A DNA stretch of 64,000 nucleotides from Ascidia mentula (Eukaryota > Chordata > Ascidiacea > Phlebobranchia > Ascidiidae): positions 5,407,001 through 5,471,000 of the forward strand of contig OX387202.1 in NCBI GenBank assembly GCA_947561715.1, read 5' to 3'. This document shows, one piece after another, positions 10,615 through 21,910 of this stretch; positions within the stretch are counted from its first letter, which is position 1; each line of letters opens with the position of its first letter. A program made the translations under genes and the position numbers. Below the pieces are notes generated by a model. The model searched no databases. It saw only the letters and a program-made list of their open reading frames with translations, and had not been told where the DNA came from.

Positions 10615-12746
10615 TTACACACACTCTCCATTTTTGCAAGTTTGCGTCGATTCACAGCAAGTGTAATAACCTTCTTCGTATGTACAACATGGTTGGTCTG
10701 GAGGACAGGGGTTATCCTGGCAGGTTAGGGGACTGGGTTGGGGTATCGGGGGGTCGTATACGAATGTGACTGCAGTCACAGTGAGATTCGGTGCATTTTA
10801 CCCCATATTGATGAAACAAACAAGTCGAGAGACTGCTGTTTGTTGAATGGGTGTGGAACAATTGTACGGGCCCGTATAATGAATGCCATAAACCTCATAT
10901 CAGTTAAAAAAAAATGCGTTTCAAATTGCAGAAATTTACTCTGAATTAAATAACGAAATCCGCAAGGATTATTAGGAAAAATGTAAAATGGCAAAAATAG
11001 AAACTTGAAAAAGGGTTTTATTGTAGTGAGAATTACATATTTGAATTTAAAGCACAGTAATTAGTTTACATTGTTAAGTAAAATGGCCTACTGGGCCCAA
11101 TGTATTGTTGTGAAACGGTCTCCCATCTCTGTAGAGAACAATGCATTTCTCTTTACTAGGCTCACATCGATTTTGAGACCACGCGATGTCGCTATTGTGC
11201 TGCAAAAAGTTGCGGTAGATTTTTTGTTTTCAGTCCATGTTTCAGAGTCTTCACTGGCATCAGTGTAGTTAATGAGGTAGCGGAGATGACGCATAAAAAT
11301 TCCCTTCAACATTTTTTCGTCGTCGTTGCATTTCGGAGCACAATATTCCACTAAAACACCGTTCCTAAGAAAACACGTTTTTTTTTATTATACCCGTAAA
11401 TGATTACTTTCACAGCACTTAACGACACAAAAATGTGAAATAATCCGTGTTTTGTGACAAGGCGTATTTTAATTAGAACTCACCTAATTTAGAACATAAA
11501 ATGCAGTGCAACACTTCGTTCTTGAATTATTTTACCAACGGAATAAGTAACGTGCAAAGTTAGGTATATCATGTCGCATTTACTTTCTGTATAACTTCAT
11601 ATGCAGCACGTGTATGCGAACCAATTGCACGTTTCTAATAATCAGCTGTGAATAATAATGGAAGTGAATAATTGAACAAACCTGGTCAAACCAGATGCCT
11701 CCACCACATGTTCCGCTAACATCCCAACCATTCGTCCAAATCCAATCGTAAATCTGCCGAGCTTCGTAAAGGAAACCAGATGTAGGGTCGTCCTATCCCC
11801 TGGCCCAAGAATCTGTGCAAAAATTCACAAAATGAAGCGTGTTTCACTGCGTCAATACATTTGTACCCAACATTAAGGTGTTGTGTATATATTTGAATTT
11901 CTGTCGTCATTATATTCCAATGCAATCGCAAGCCAATTAATGAAACGTCCTACGTAATTAAACAACGCAGAAGTAATGCCATGCTTACGCATAGCAAGGC
12001 GGGATCGCCCCACTGCGCAGGCCCTTTATATTTGGCGATCACAGCTCTAATATTCTGATCATAAGGTTCACAGGCTTCGCAGCCAAGGCATTGCAGCCAA
12101 GCTGGATCAGCCACTCAGCCACTACGTAATTAAACGTTTGAAATATGCAAACTGTTGTGTGCATGGGTGTATTTGGTTTGTTTATTTTACATTTACCTCA
12201 TGGATTCTTAGGTAGCTCAATCGGTACCATGTCATGTCATCAAACGATGGCTGGGGACAATAGGTTTCAAGCAAGCTGTACACATCTCTTATTTGAGATG
12301 TACCTACTGATCATGCACAGATTTAAAAGGAGTGTTTTGAGAGGACGTTGTTCTCTTTTTGAAGTAGTTTTGTAAAAATTCACAAACGTCGAAACATTTG
12401 ATCTGTTTTGATTCCAACTGAGTTTTGTTCTTCAGGTGATTTGATCAAACGATAAAAAGTCACGTACTTACGTAACCATTATAAGGTTTGTTGATTTTAG
12501 AAAGAATCAATCTTCTGCCGAATACTTACATTGAATTATTACAATAGGCCGTAAAGTTGTCCAGAGTCTCCAGGACTGCACCATCTTGCCAGAACCCGTC
12601 GAAACCGTTCCAGGTTTGATAACTGAACAAACCAGCTATGGGAGACGGATACCAGTTGTACTGCAATGCGTACGCAGCCAAGCATGACCGCACTGCGTTC
12701 GTGTCGTTTCCGAACGCTTCCGTGTTACAAACTTCGGTCATCGGAA
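10615..12746 (-). pseudogene. GH76-like hydrolase, copy 3 (pseudogene)
   Basis: Recognisable exons in transcript order are exon 2 (12530-12746, intact), a truncated exon 3 (from 12197; its acceptor end is deleted), exon 4 (11682-11812, 2 bases too long, so out of frame), exon 8 (11092-11364, 1 base short) and exon 9 (10615-10893, with a net 12-base gain and an early stop). Exons 5-7 are absent: sequence jumps from the intron before exon 8 into intron 4. A 160-bp insertion with target duplication lies in intron 3. Several independent lesions and the missing signal exon make this a pseudogene with high confidence. Confidence 0.9.
11963..12122. mobile_element. 160-bp insertion with 12-14 bp target duplication (SINE-like)
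   Basis: The insertion interrupts the sequence CCTACGTAATTAAAC, which is uninterrupted at the same place in hydrolase copies 2 and 4 and nearly so in copies 1 and 5. TACGTAATTAAA stands on both sides (11951-11962 and 12123-12134). The length of the duplication suits target-primed retrotransposition. On the minus strand the insert begins GTGGCTGAGTGG, which resembles a tRNA A box; a convincing B box and a poly-A tail were not seen. It is relatively GC-rich compared with its surroundings. A tRNA-derived SINE is the best guess. Confidence 0.7.
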
Positions 12747-13777
12747 CTGCAAACAATATGCCGTTGTTAGGAATAACAGTTCGTTATAGTAGAAAATCAT
12801 AAAACTATAGGAATCAGCCTGTTCTTCTTGCTGGTAAGTGATGGATTACTCTATAGCACAAGATCGCACGCATAGTCACACTCTATGAACGTTTATTCTA
12901 TGCTCGATGAACTTTGCCTGTATTTATTTCGTCTGCGTTAACTCAATCCATGACAATTTCATTTTTCATTTTCATGTTTTGCCTCCACGTTAGACAAGGG
13001 GGCGCATAGAAAACTCATACAAATGCCACCGAACATATTTTAGTAATTGTTTTCGCAAGCAAACCATCATTCCTAAGAACAGGAGATCATTGTTTTTCCT
13101 GCACCGCTATTCTGTTGAGTCAACAATCGTAGGTGAGGTAAAACTAACCAATAATCCAACTAATATACGCTAAAGTACGACGAAAGAAATCCCTATTTAA
13201 TACAATAAGGTTTGGGGTATTTTTGGCTGGCAAAGTTTTCAGTTCAGTTGCCAAAATAACTTATTTTTCGATGACCCAATGCTCAGGGCAAGGTTTGTAC
13301 AAAATTATGAGATCAGCTTCAAGGCTGCTGCGGTTGCCACGCTGTACCACTACGTCAGCCGTATTTAGTAAAGCGGAAAAGCGAAGAAAAAAAGCTTGAA
13401 TAAACTTGCCAGACCAAACCGAATGTACGGTCGGAAAGTCGGAAAACCGTAGGTCTAAAAGAGCTTATCAGTCTCTTGGGTAGTGAGTCAGTTAATAGTG
13501 ATATGAACATAAGGTCTGTTTATAACATTTACATGCTCAATGCTCAACTGCCAACCTTTGTGCTATCAAACAAATGCATCAGAAGGAAGCAAAAAGATAA
13601 CTTTAGTAACTTTAATGCGCTTTGTTTCCAATAGACATTAGTATACAGCGGACAGAGTTTTTAACTTGGATACACAACCCTCAAGACTCTTCCTTGCCAA
13701 GGCAGTGATACAAACGGCCAATAAAATTGACACAGGTTCAGGAAAAATTACTTTTTTAGCTTTTGTGAAAGGTCGAC

Positions 13778-14443
13778 ATGAGTTTTATCTACCGAAAGTT
13801 AACTATGAATGACGTACACATCTGCCAACGCATAGTACAAAAATATTATCTGAAACATGTTCCTGACATAAAAGCATTCAAAGTCGATCCATCAGAGTTG
13901 GATGATATTTACAAGAAGAGAGTAAAAATGATGATCAAAGCTGGAACATCTTTTGGTTGTTTTCACTCTTCCACGGGTAAACCTGCATGTTTACATTTTA
14001 GTAAGGTTGTCATGAAAGAAAGTGAACCTATTCTCCCCTTTGATCGAAATGTTGAATTTTCGAAAAATGCCAAACGCTGGATGCGATTTCGTGATGTATT
14101 GAAGATGGATGTTTTCACTCTTTTGAAAACTGAAAAAATATTTCAGAAGGAAATGACTGTATCAACACCTAAATTTAGCAGGATTGGTTTGTTTAGTGAA
14201 TTGGACAATTTCGTCGACCTACAGGCTGCAAAGCTGGGATGTGATTACATTGTAGTCTACACAGTATCCACTTTTACCCAACGTGCTTTACTCAAACGTG
14301 GATATAAAGTTCTTCACGAAATTCGATATCGTGATTACGTTGATGCTGAAACAGGAGAGAAACCGCTTTCCGATTATTCATCAGTTCATGAGAAAGCTCT
14401 GTTGGTTTATTTAAAGTCGCCGATTCATAAAAGCGCACTTTAA
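13778..14443 (+). CDS. GNAT/AANAT-like N-acetyltransferase, copy 3 (divergent)
   Basis: An intact intronless 221-codon frame starting MSFIYRKLTMNDVHIC and ending IHKSAL, with the same length as the other three. The N-terminal 60 residues and the GYKV-EIRYRDYVD-TGEKPLSD block are conserved. The centre is much changed, with VVMKESEPILPFDRN where the others have a TSDD-LLPLN segment, and the same holds for the segment before the last block. It has no stops, so divergence with an open frame points to older duplication and possibly a different substrate. The 3' flank differs from all other units; the gene is not followed by a GNAT remnant. Confidence 0.85.
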   Translation: MSFIYRKLTMNDVHICQRIVQKYYLKHVPDIKAFKVDPSELDDIYKKRVKMMIKAGTSFGCFHSSTGKPACLHFSKVVMKESEPILPFDRNVEFSKNAKRWMRFRDVLKMDVFTLLKTEKIFQKEMTVSTPKFSRIGLFSELDNFVDLQAAKLGCDYIVVYTVSTFTQRALLKRGYKVLHEIRYRDYVDAETGEKPLSDYSSVHEKALLVYLKSPIHKSAL

Positions 14444-15530
14444 CGATGTTGCTCAATATGACTGTAATCGGTAGATGGACATTTTTGTTTAAACTTGTAA
14501 GTATATATTCGCCTTCATCTTCAATTTCTTCATTGTATTGATTGCAACTTCGCCACGTTGAGTATGCATAACCCAAACATTACAATGTGCAAACAATGGT
14601 CTTGATCACCGCAATTGAACTTGGATGCATAGCACTTGTTGTGTTTGAAAATAACCTTGTATAGGGTGTGGATTACAGGATTTTCTGGCCTGTGTGATCT
14701 CATGAAGATTTCAATTTAACCACAGCATTTGTTATTTGTGCAGAGAATCACCAAAATTAATTTGTGGGTTATTTTGTTGTTTCAACAATTGTTTTTTCAC
14801 AAGGTGAATGTAACTTTCGAGATGTAAATCAGCGCTTATAAATTCGAATTCAAAGATGAGTTGAATTAAGGCTTAGTATTTGTAGGAAAATTATGTTCCG
14901 TTATCTACATTGCTGTGATTGTTAACTTTTTCTCCAAACGTAACTAAATTACTGATGCGTAGCGACAAGTCTTTTTACGTGACTGAAATGCTATCACCTT
15001 ACTTGTTTCAACTTGCTGCATGCGTTAGGGGACATACTGTCGGTTGAAATTGTTTGTTCAAAACCATGTATGTTTTTTTTGCAGAAAACTTTTTCATGTC
15101 AGTTTCACATTCCTCTGCCTTTGTCATTTGCTTTCTATCGCTCGCTTCGCAACTGCTGCATCTGGCATTCTGTTCTGCACACTTGTAAGTAATTTGTGAG
15201 GTCAAATTTTACGACCAACAAATTAGCATTGACGAAAATGAAGCGCCGCCTACTGCGTTGTTCGTTGCAGCACTGTTGGAAACCAAAAAGGCGATAATGC
15301 GCTCCAATGTGATATGTCTCTGATTGCTTGGTGTGCAGTGATACAGTCACCACCTGCATTGACAGTTGATGAGAAATTACCTTCGCCAGTCGAAGAAACC
15401 AAATAAATGACAATACATTGGTCGTTCGCTACTTGATGTTATTCTATGTTAATTGACAAAATCTGCTCTCGAACAACTTCACGACGCGTATTTGATTTAT
15501 CCACTATCACTAATAAACTGTTTGCAAATA
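14444..15530. other. Unit-specific spacer replacing the usual GNAT 3' flank
   Basis: In the other three units the GNAT stop is followed by a shared 1.4 kb of flank and GNAT remnant. Here about 1.1 kb is unrelated to any of that, and array homology resumes only at about 15,527 (TTTGCAAATATTTATTCTGG). Short open frames exist on the minus strand (15,008-15,413), but no recognisable motif or splice-consistent gene was found. Confidence 0.65.
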
Positions 15531-15595
15531 TTTATTCTGGAATAACACTGATTTCTTATGAAAAGGTAATGTACATTTTTGCATTGTATCATATA

Positions 15596-18500
15596 TTACA
15601 CACACTCTCCATTTTTGCAAGTTTGCGTCGATTCACAGCAAGTGTAATAACCTTCTTCATATGTACAACATGGTTGGTCTGGAGGGCACGGGTTATCCTG
15701 GCAGGTTAGGGGACTGGGCTGAGGTATCGGGGGGTCGTAGTCACAGTAAGATCCGGTGCATTTTACCCCATCTGGTATTGATGAAACAAACAAGTCGAGA
15801 GATGCTGTTTGTTGAATGGGTGTAGAACAATTGTATGGGCCCGTATAATGAATGCCAAAAACCTGAACAATCAAAAATTCGTTTCAAATTGCAGAAATTT
15901 ACTTTGAATTAAAAAAGGAAATCCTCAAGGCTTATTGTAATGTTAATATGATTTGAGATAAGAGCTTTTCAGAACACTCTCGCATATCGGGAAAATGTTA
16001 AATGGTAAATATAAATACTTGAAAACTTGTTTTATTGTAATGAGAATTACATACTTGTATTTACAGTTAAGTAATTAGTTTATTTTGTAAAATATTTAAG
16101 TAACTTCTCCTACCGGGCCCAATGTGTTGTTGTGGAAGGGTCTCCCATCTGTGTAGAGGACGAGGCATTTCTCCTTACTAGGCTCACATCGATTTTGAGA
16201 CCACGCGATGTCGCTATTGTGCTGCAAAAAGTTGCGGTAGATTTCTATGTTTTCAGTCCATGACTCACAGTCTTCACTGGCATCTGTGTAGTCAATGAGG
16301 TAGCGCAGATGACGCATAAAAATTCCCTTGAATATTTTTTCGTCGTCGTTGCATTTTGGTGCACAATATTCAACCAAAACACCGTTTCTAAAAAAAGACG
16401 ATTTTCCCTATGGTACTACTAATTAAATACATTAACAATACTTATACCTGACCGGAACCCATTTAAATCTATGTAATAATATTGAATTTAGAATCTAGTA
16501 AAAATATCTGCTGAAGTTTCTTGTACAACAAATGAATTGATTTTTATTTTTGCAAAACTTACTTTGTGGAGTTGTGAATGGTTGTTAGCGCGATCTTGTG
16601 GGCAAGCGGAAACAACTCACTCGTCATGTTTAAAGCATTCCCAGCTTCCACCAACGCAGCTAAAGCAAGTTGCACTTATTGCACAAACATAGGCAAACAC
16701 GTTACAATTCTTTATTGGTATTTAAGTACATTAGACATGACCTAAAAAAATGGACCACAAAATTGTGATGCCGAGTTGTCGTTCTGCCAAGGGATTTACG
16801 TAAATGTTTTGTAACTTTACAATTAAAACCGCACTTTAGGTTTCCAGCACTGCTCGAACTCGCTAGCAATAGTTTCTTATATAAACCTCACATACTCATC
16901 ATTAATCCCATATTGTAAGTTGGACCATAAACGTCATTGCTTGAACAGTTCGCGCTGACTCCGTCCGCAACCCAATAGTTTGTGGAGTTCACTATTTTAT
17001 TGGAAAGTAGAAACTGCAAACACCACATTGGAATCGATTATTGTGGCTTAAAGTTTAAATAATTATCTTACAGAAATGCAGTTGAAAAATTATAGAGACC
17101 TATACATATTAAACTTTGTTCAATATTAACATTCTGCATACTAGGAAAAGCGAAATTTCAAGAAATTAGTTAGCTTGCGCCAACATATAAGTAGGTTACC
17201 TGCAAAGTTTGATTGATTTTCTAAATCAGGCTGTAGTCCCTGCTCAGCCTGTAAAGTTTCGATCCCAGCAGTAGAAATTGAGCATTTTCTACTGTTTGCT
17301 TTCGGGCTCTCATCTGACAAACAGATCAGGAGTTTCGATGTTATGCGAGTTCACGACAAACCCAAGTTCGATTACGTTTGTGATGCGGGAACAATAATAT
17401 ACTTGGATATACCCAAGAAATATGTCCACTTTCTCGTCACAAATGCACTTTTCAAAAACGGAGGCTGTTCACCGCTAAACGTAACGGCACAAAAATGTAA
17501 AATGATTCGAGTTTTCTTCAAAAACTCGCCTAATTTACAACATTACAAATACCGCACAAAACTGGATTCGTGGCGATCTACGATTGCAAAATATTTTACC
17601 AACGGAATAAGTAACGTGCAAAGTTAGGTATATCATATCGCACGCATTTGCTTTCTGTATAACTTCATATGCAGCACGTGTACGCGAACCAATTGCACGT
17701 TTCGAATAATGAGCTGTGAATAATAATGGAAGTGAATAATTGAACAAACCTGGTCAAACCAGATGCCTCCACCACATGTTCCGCTAACATCCCAACCATT
17801 CGTCCAAATCCAGTCGTAAATCTGCCGAGCTTCGTAAAGGAAACCAGATGTAGGGTCGTCCTCCCCTGGCCCAAGAATCTGTGCAAAAATTCACAAGATG
17901 AAACATGTTTCACCGCTTCAATGCATTTGTGCTCCAACATTGACGTGTTCTGTATTGAATTTCAAATTCTGTCCTCAATCCACACTATTATGTTCCAAAG
18001 CAATCGCAAGCCAATCAATGCAACGTCCTACGTAATTAAACCGTTGAAATATGCAGACCAGTTTGTGCATGGGTGTATTTGCTTTGTTTGTTTTACATTT
18101 ACCTCATGGATTCTTAGGTAGCTCAATCCGTACCATGCCATGTCATCAAACGATGGCTGGGGATAATAGGCTTCAAGCAGACTGTACACATCTCTTAGAG
18201 ATCCTGCCACAACTGATTTATACCTGAGATGTATTTACTGATCATGCACAGATTAAAAAAGAATGTTTTGAGAAGACGTTGTTTTCCTTTTAAAAGTAGT
18301 TTTGTAAAAATTCACAAACGTCGAAACATTTTAAGCTGTTTTGAATGTAAGTGAGTTTTGTTCCTTAGGTGATTTGATCAAACGATAAATAGTCACGTAC
18401 TTATGTAACCATTATAAGGTTTGTTATTTTTAGAAAGAATCACAGTCACAAAATCTTCTGTCGAATACTTACATTGAGTTATTACCATATGCCATAAAGT

Positions 18501-18684
18501 TGGCCAGAGTCTCCAGGACTACACCATCTTGCCAGAACCCGTCGAAACCGTATCAGATAACAGAACAAGTCAGTTATGGGAGACGGATACCAGTTGTACT
18601 GCAATGCGTACGCAGCCAAGCATGACCGCAAAGCGTTCGTGTCGTTTCCGAACTCTTCCGAGTTACAAACTTCGTCCATGGGAA
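15596..18684 (-). pseudogene. GH76-like hydrolase, copy 4 (pseudogene)
   Basis: All exons 2-9 are present with conserved borders: 18473-18684, 18103-18223, 17750-17878, 17200-17313, 16896-17013, 16563-16674, 16114-16387 and 15596-15862. Two lesions stop translation. Exon 2 is 5 bases short (212 instead of 217), which shifts the frame after PSPI, and exon 5 carries a TAG where the complete copy has CAG (Q in SLIQKI). The signal exon is also missing. The remaining exons, including the FDDMAWYGL motif and the Cys-rich tail, look normal, so inactivation is probably recent. Confidence 0.85.
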
Positions 18685-19812
18685 CTGCAAACAAAATGGC
18701 GTTGTTGGGAATAACAGTTCGTTATAGTAGAAAATGTTAAAATTACAGGAATCAGCCTGGTCTCCTTGTTGGTAAGTGATGTATTACGCTATAGCACAAG
18801 ATCGCACGCATAGTCACTCTCTATGGACGATTTTTCCATGCTCGATATAGTTTGTCTGTATTTATTTCGTCTGCGTCAACTCTATCCATGCTAATTTCAA
18901 TTTCTGCTTTCAAAAGCAAAGGAATTGCTCAACAATTATGTGGATTTTTATTTCTTACCCAGTTCAATGGCAATGCGTTATGTATTGGTATGCCTTATTC
19001 TAAACAACAATAAAAATGTCCAGATTTTAGGATAATCCCTTTTTTGTTACACATTCATTTTCAGCCCTGCCACTGAACATATTTTTGTAATTGTTGCGTT
19101 TCAGTTAGCAAAACACCATTCCTAAGACCAGGAGATCATTCTTTTTCCTGCCACACTATAATGTTGAGTCAACAAACGTAGGTGAGGTAAAACTGACCAA
19201 TAATCCAACTAACGCTAAAGTGCGACGAAAGGAATCCCTATTTAATATATTAAGGTTTGGCGTATTTTTGGCTGGCAACGTTTTCATTTCAGTTGCCAAA
19301 ATAACCTATTTTACGTTGACTCAACGCTCAGGGCAACGTTTGTACAAAATTATGAGATCAGGTTCAAGACTGCTGCGGTTGCCACGCAGTACCACTACGT
19401 CAGCCGTATTTCCTGAAGCGGAAAACGAAGAAAAAGTGCTTGAGAAAACTTACTAGACCAAACCGCATGTACTGGTAAAGTCTGAAAACCGTAGGTCTAA
19501 AAGAGCCTATCAGTCTCTTGGTTAGTGAGTCAGTTAGTTGTGATATGAACAAAAGTTCTGTTCATAACATTTACATGCTCAATGCTCAACTGCCAACCTT
19601 TGTGCTATCAAACAAATGCATCAGAAGAAAACCAAAAGATAAGTTTGGTAATTTTAATGCGCTTTGTTTCCAACAGACATACAGCGGACAGAATTTTTAA
19701 CTTAGATACACGACCCTCAAGTCTCTTCCTTGCCAAGCCAGTGATACAAACGGCCAATAAGATTGACACAGGTTCAAGAAAAAATATTTTTCAGCTTTTG
19801 TGAAAGGTCGAC

Positions 19813-20478
19813 ATGAGTTTTATCTACCGAAAGTTAACTATGAATGACGTACTCATCTGTCACCGCATGGTACAAAACTATTACCTGAAACATGTTCCTC
19901 ACATAAAAGCATTCAAAGTCGAACCATCAGAGTTGGAAGATATTTACAAGAAGAGAGTAGAAATGATGATTAAAGCTGGAACATCTTTTGGTTGTTTTCA
20001 ATCTGCCACAGGTGAACCTGCATGTTTGTTCTTCTGTAGGATTGTTACGAGTGACGACAAATTCCTTCTTCCATTAAATCGGAATGTCGAATATTCGAAA
20101 ACTGCGGAACAATGGATGCGATTTCGTGATCATTTGAAGAAAGATTTGTTCACTCCTTTGGAAACTGAAAAAATATTTCACAAAGAAATTGGAGTAACAA
20201 CACCCAAGTATAGCAGGCTTGGTTTGGTTAGTGAATTAGACGGCTTCACCGACCAACAAGCTGTGAAGATGGATTGTGAATACGCTGTGGCTGAACTACT
20301 TTCGTTTTACTCTCAACGTGCAGGAGATAAGCGTGGATATAAAGTAATACACGAAATTCGATATCGTGATTACGTTGATCCCGAAACTGGAGAGAAACCG
20401 CTTTCCGATTTTTATTCAGTTCATGAAAAGGTTCAATTGGTTTATCGAAGGCTGCTCGATTATCCAAGTGCACTTTGA
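19813..20478 (+). CDS. GNAT/AANAT-like N-acetyltransferase, copy 4
   Basis: An intact intronless 221-codon frame (MSFIYRKLTMNDVLIC to YPSAL), closest to copy 2. It shares the YRKLTMND start, KAGTSFGCF strand, PKYSRLGLVSELD segment and the GYKV-EIRYRDYVD-GEKPLSD C-terminal block typical of AANAT-like GNATs. It lies head-to-head with broken hydrolase copy 4 and tail-to-tail with the complete hydrolase copy 5. The 5' flank has the same TTTTTCAG acceptor-like site before the ATG as copy 2. Substrate unknown. Confidence 0.85.
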   Translation: MSFIYRKLTMNDVLICHRMVQNYYLKHVPHIKAFKVEPSELEDIYKKRVEMMIKAGTSFGCFQSATGEPACLFFCRIVTSDDKFLLPLNRNVEYSKTAEQWMRFRDHLKKDLFTPLETEKIFHKEIGVTTPKYSRLGLVSELDGFTDQQAVKMDCEYAVAELLSFYSQRAGDKRGYKVIHEIRYRDYVDPETGEKPLSDFYSVHEKVQLVYRRLLDYPSAL

Positions 20479-21564
20479 GGGATTTTGCTTTTGCTTTGTA
20501 TTGACAACCATATTCTAAACAACAATATATATCTCCACATTTCAGGATATTTACATTTTTTGTTTCACATTCATTTTCAGCCCACGATATATGTAGCCAT
20601 TATACTCAATAAATTTGTGGTTAATTTTTATGTTTTGTCTCCACGTTTGACGGGCTTTTGCGTAGAAAACTCATAAAATTGCCACTGAATATATGTTAGT
20701 AATTGTTGTATTTCGGTTCGCAAACCACCATATCTTATAAGAGGAGTTCTTTCTTTTTTCTGCACCACTAATGATTTGAGTAAACAAAAGGTAGTTAACC
20801 AATAAACCAACTAATATACACTAAAGTGCGACGAAAGGAAATCTCTATTAATATATGAAGGGTTGACGTATTTACGACTGGTAACGTTTTCAGTTCAGTT
20901 GCAAAAATAACTTATTTTACATTGAACCAATGCTCAACACAAAGCTTGTTCAAAATTATGAGGCCAGGTTTAAGGCTGATGCGGTTGTCACATGACCGCT
21001 ACGGCAGCCGTATACAATTCGGAAAAAAAGTTAGACGTCACCATAATACATGGTGAAGTGGGGAAGCGGAGAAAAAAATACTTCAGACAGGAAAAGTCTG
21101 AAAACTTAGGGCTAACATAGCTTATCAATGTCTTGGTTACGGAGTCAAGTTCACAGTAATTTTCCAGTTATGTTATTTATATTTAGAATTTATGTGTGCT
21201 GCTGTGTCATTGTGTTCAAATCATAAAGAAAGTATTTTCACTAGGTAAAAATGCTTTTAATGTCTGTTTTTATCGTTCCACCCAAGTTCTACATGCTTAA
21301 GCGTCAACCTTTGTGTGATCAAATAAGTAAAAAGTGTACGTAGTAGTTCAGAAATGAACGAACTATCATCACTTGATAACGCGCCTGACGCCAAATTGTT
21401 TGAACGACACATTGCGCCCTGTTCTTTAAACTTCTCACACCAGTTTCAACATTCACGCACCGTCGGTTCTTTGGTATGCAACTGAATAAAAGCGAATATT
21501 GGCTCCAAAGCTGGATTTTCTGTTCGTTGTTACTGAGCTTGTATTACTTACCTTGAACCCAATT

Positions 21565-21655
21565 AAAGCATGGATATAAAGTTATAAACGAAATTGACTA
21601 CGTGAGCCCTAAACCTGGAGAGAAGCCCCTTTCCAATTTTTCTCCAGGGAGGTTA
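21565..21655 (+). pseudogene. GNAT remnant (C-terminal fragment), fourth unit
   Basis: Nearly the same as the fragment at 3890-3985 (GYKVINEID, then GEKPLSNFS). It lies between intact GNAT copy 4 and the complete hydrolase gene. Confidence 0.6.
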
Positions 21656-21910
21656 TCAAAAGCCTATTAAATAATAGAGCGCTATAAAAGCAAGTGGTTA
21701 GCAAATGCATTTGTCTGCGATATACACACAAACAAAGACCTTTACTTATTTTACCGAAACAAAATATTTAATTATGGTGGAAATCTATTTCTCCCGATAA
21801 CAATTACATTGACAATATATCAGGCACACCATGACGTTCCAAATATTTATGCTGGAATAACACTGATTTCTTATGAAAAGGTAATTGACATTTTTGCATT
21901 GTATTATATA

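Noticed and set aside
17343-17627. Plus-strand 94-codon open frame opposite the hydrolase
   Set aside because: It is antisense to intron 4 DNA; the matching stretches in other units are interrupted, and no motif is seen.
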